This document shows positions 12,394 to 13,676 of a DNA stretch of 13,676 nt, one piece after another; within the stretch, counting starts at the first letter, position 1, and the number at the start of each line of letters is the position of its first letter. Location: positions 1-13,676 of the forward strand of contig USAV01000049.1 of NCBI GenBank assembly GCA_900552715.1. Reading direction: 5' to 3'. The position numbers were made by a program, and so were the translations under genes. The DNA comes from an uncultured Veillonella sp. (GTDB taxonomy: Bacteria > Bacillota > Negativicutes > Veillonellales > Veillonellaceae). The notes beneath the pieces are model-generated. The model was given only the letters and a program-made list of their open reading frames with translations. It was not told the DNA's origin and ran no database searches.

Positions 12394-12838
12394 ATATGTA
12401 AAGCAACTATGAATGGGCGTATTAGACTGACAATTAAAAAAGGTATGAGTAAAAGTCATAGTTAAATATAAATGAGAACGAGAAAACTAAAATAAATAAA
12501 TTATACCGAATTTATGCATAATTTTTGCAAACTATTTCCTATAGAATTATATGCAGTGTAACTCATGTTTTACGGGATGTTTAGCACTCATTTATTATGG
12601 CGTTATGAATATGCTTAGTAAATAAAATAGTTTTAATATAACATATGAAAAGATGAGTACATGATAATGCTATTGAGATGCACTTTCAACTAAAGAAATA
12701 AAAACACAGTGCATATCGAGAATTGTTAGGAGACATATAATTTATGCATAATTATAGTAGTGAAAATGAGAACGGCGTATACTAAATATAAGACATTATT
12801 AAGATATATTCCTTAAGAGAGGATAGGAGGAAATATAA
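12394..12838. other. 445-nt AT-rich region upstream of the D-lactate dehydrogenase gene
   Basis: No gene is seen. AATTTATGCATAATT occurs twice, exactly, at 12509-12523 and 12739-12753, each around the palindrome TTATGCATAA. ATGCACT (12678-12684) and AGTGCAT (12708-12714) form an inverted repeat. Possible -10 elements are TATAAT (12736-12741) and TATACT (12778-12783), neither with a clear -35. The length and the repeats suggest a regulated promoter for the gene that follows. Confidence 0.5.
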
Positions 12839-13676
12839 GTGAGTACGCTTACTAGAGATTATGAACGTTTTGCCAAGGAGGCAAAAGAGATTTGTAAAGA
12901 TCGTGTATATACCGATCATTTACGTCGTTATGCATATGGCGTTGACGCGTCCTGCTATAGCTATTTACCAAAGGTTGTTGTAAAGGCTGAAGATGAACGC
13001 GAAGTACGACGCCTTATTCGTTTGTGTCAACAATGTGGTACACCATTTACATTCCGTGCAGCTGGTTCTTCTTTGTCTGGCCAATGTTCCAGTGAAGACG
13101 TGCTCATCGTATGTAATGATGGCTTCAAAAAAATGGAAGTTATCGACGATGGCAAGGCTTTAAAATGCGAATGTGGTGTTATCGGTTCTGATGCAAATGA
13201 TTTATTGAAACCATACAACCGCAAAATCGGTCCAGATCCAGCTACGCTTGCAACAGCATTAGTAGGCGGTATTTTGAACAATAACTCCTCTGGTATGTGC
13301 TGTGGTACGGCTCAAAACTCCTATAAAACTATTCGTTCCATCCGCGTTGTATTGCTAGATGGCACTGTTCTTGATACATCCGATAAAAAATCCATTGAAC
13401 AATTCCTTCGTGAAAAACCTCAAATGGTAGAAGAAATCTTGCAATTGCGCAAAGAAATTTTAGCTGACGAAGAATTGACTCATTTGATTCATCACAAATA
13501 TAAAATCAAAAATACTACAGGCTATGGCTTGAACTCTCTTGTTGATTTCGAAGATATCATTGATATCATCAATCACTTGTTCATCGGTTCTGAAGGTACA
13601 TTGGGCTTCGTATCTGAAATCGTGTACAACACTGTTGAAGACGTACCTCATAAAGGTTGCGGTCTCATGTTCTTCA
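12839..13676 (+). CDS. FAD-binding D-lactate dehydrogenase-like oxidoreductase, 5' part
   Basis: 279 residues are visible and the gene runs off the window. It is the PCMH-type FAD domain of the D-lactate/D-2-hydroxyacid dehydrogenase family. Motifs are PFTFRAAGSSLSGQ (69-82), GPDPATLATALVGGIL (131-146) with NNNSSGMCCG (147-156), NSYKTI and LLDGTVLDTS, and FIGSEGTLGFVSEI (248-261). These match the large FAD plus Fe-S (YdiJ-like) enzymes, which carry an Fe-S/CCG part after the FAD domain; that part is not visible here. Such flavoenzymes oxidise D-lactate or D-2-hydroxyglutarate and pass electrons to quinone or another carrier, which suits a lactate-fermenting organism. The start must be GTG 12839: an in-frame TAA precedes it at once, AGGAGG lies at 12825-12830, and the next in-frame ATG is codon 99, past the FAD motif. 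Confidence 0.88.
   Translation, partial: MSTLTRDYERFAKEAKEICKDRVYTDHLRRYAYGVDASCYSYLPKVVVKAEDEREVRRLIRLCQQCGTPFTFRAAGSSLSGQCSSEDVLIVCNDGFKKMEVIDDGKALKCECGVIGSDANDLLKPYNRKIGPDPATLATALVGGILNNNSSGMCCGTAQNSYKTIRSIRVVLLDGTVLDTSDKKSIEQFLREKPQMVEEILQLRKEILADEELTHLIHHKYKIKNTTGYGLNSLVDFEDIIDIINHLFIGSEGTLGFVSEIVYNTVEDVPHKGCGLMFF

Noticed and set aside
1..13676. tRNA, rRNA, insertion sequences, prophage genes
   Set aside because: None was seen on reading both strands. There is no transposase or integrase frame and no tRNA-like cloverleaf that I could identify.

Overview
The window looks like a chromosomal segment of a Negativicute, most likely Veillonella or a close relative. The DNA is AT-rich with Firmicute-type Shine-Dalgarno sites. 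The gene content suits an anaerobic, lactate-using, diderm Firmicute: a rubrerythrin-like protein, a large FAD-dependent D-lactate dehydrogenase-type enzyme, GlpT, a BFD-type [2Fe-2S] protein and a NagZ-like lipoprotein. The genus is inferred from gene content, not from a marker gene.

Layout. Positions 1-219 hold the 3' end of a probable P-type ATPase, which meets a minus-strand glpT (289-1620) across a perfect 17-bp bidirectional terminator. A minus-strand nitroreductase (2039-2629) is divergent from a rubrerythrin-like gene (2877-3305). An OhrR/MarR-type regulator (3524-4042) follows behind two palindromes. Next come a small exported protein of unknown function (4203-4601), a tandem carboxymuconolactone decarboxylase protein (4690-5460) and a membrane M50 protease (5470-6102), the last two 9 nt apart. 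A stand-alone BFD-like [2Fe-2S] protein (6365-6598) and a NagZ-like lipoprotein (6816-7964) follow. Positions 8049-8330 hold an unusual cassette: a consensus promoter, a roughly 70-nt structured RNA ending in a strong terminator, a 24-codon ORF resembling the N-terminus of Abi-family proteins, and a second terminator. After it come fucO (8351-9502), a 455-nt gap with a repeat array, a ClC antiporter with a TrkA-C domain (9958-11508) and a TauE/SafE permease (11549-12343). A 495-nt gap then leads to a GTG-started D-lactate dehydrogenase-like gene (12839 onward) cut by the window end.

How the genes fit together. Several act on redox or oxidative stress: the nitroreductase, the rubrerythrin-like protein, an OhrR relative that has lost its sensing cysteine, the CMD-domain protein and the [2Fe-2S] protein. 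Others handle three-carbon metabolites: GlpT (glycerol-3-phosphate), FucO (lactaldehyde) and the lactate dehydrogenase. The rest are envelope or ion functions. Apart from the CMD/M50 and ClC/TauE pairs, most genes appear to have their own promoters.

The most interesting stretch is 8049-8330, read as a small-RNA gene plus a decayed Abi-type defence gene. The cysteine-less OhrR homologue and the 17-bp-period repeat array at 9571-9625 come next.
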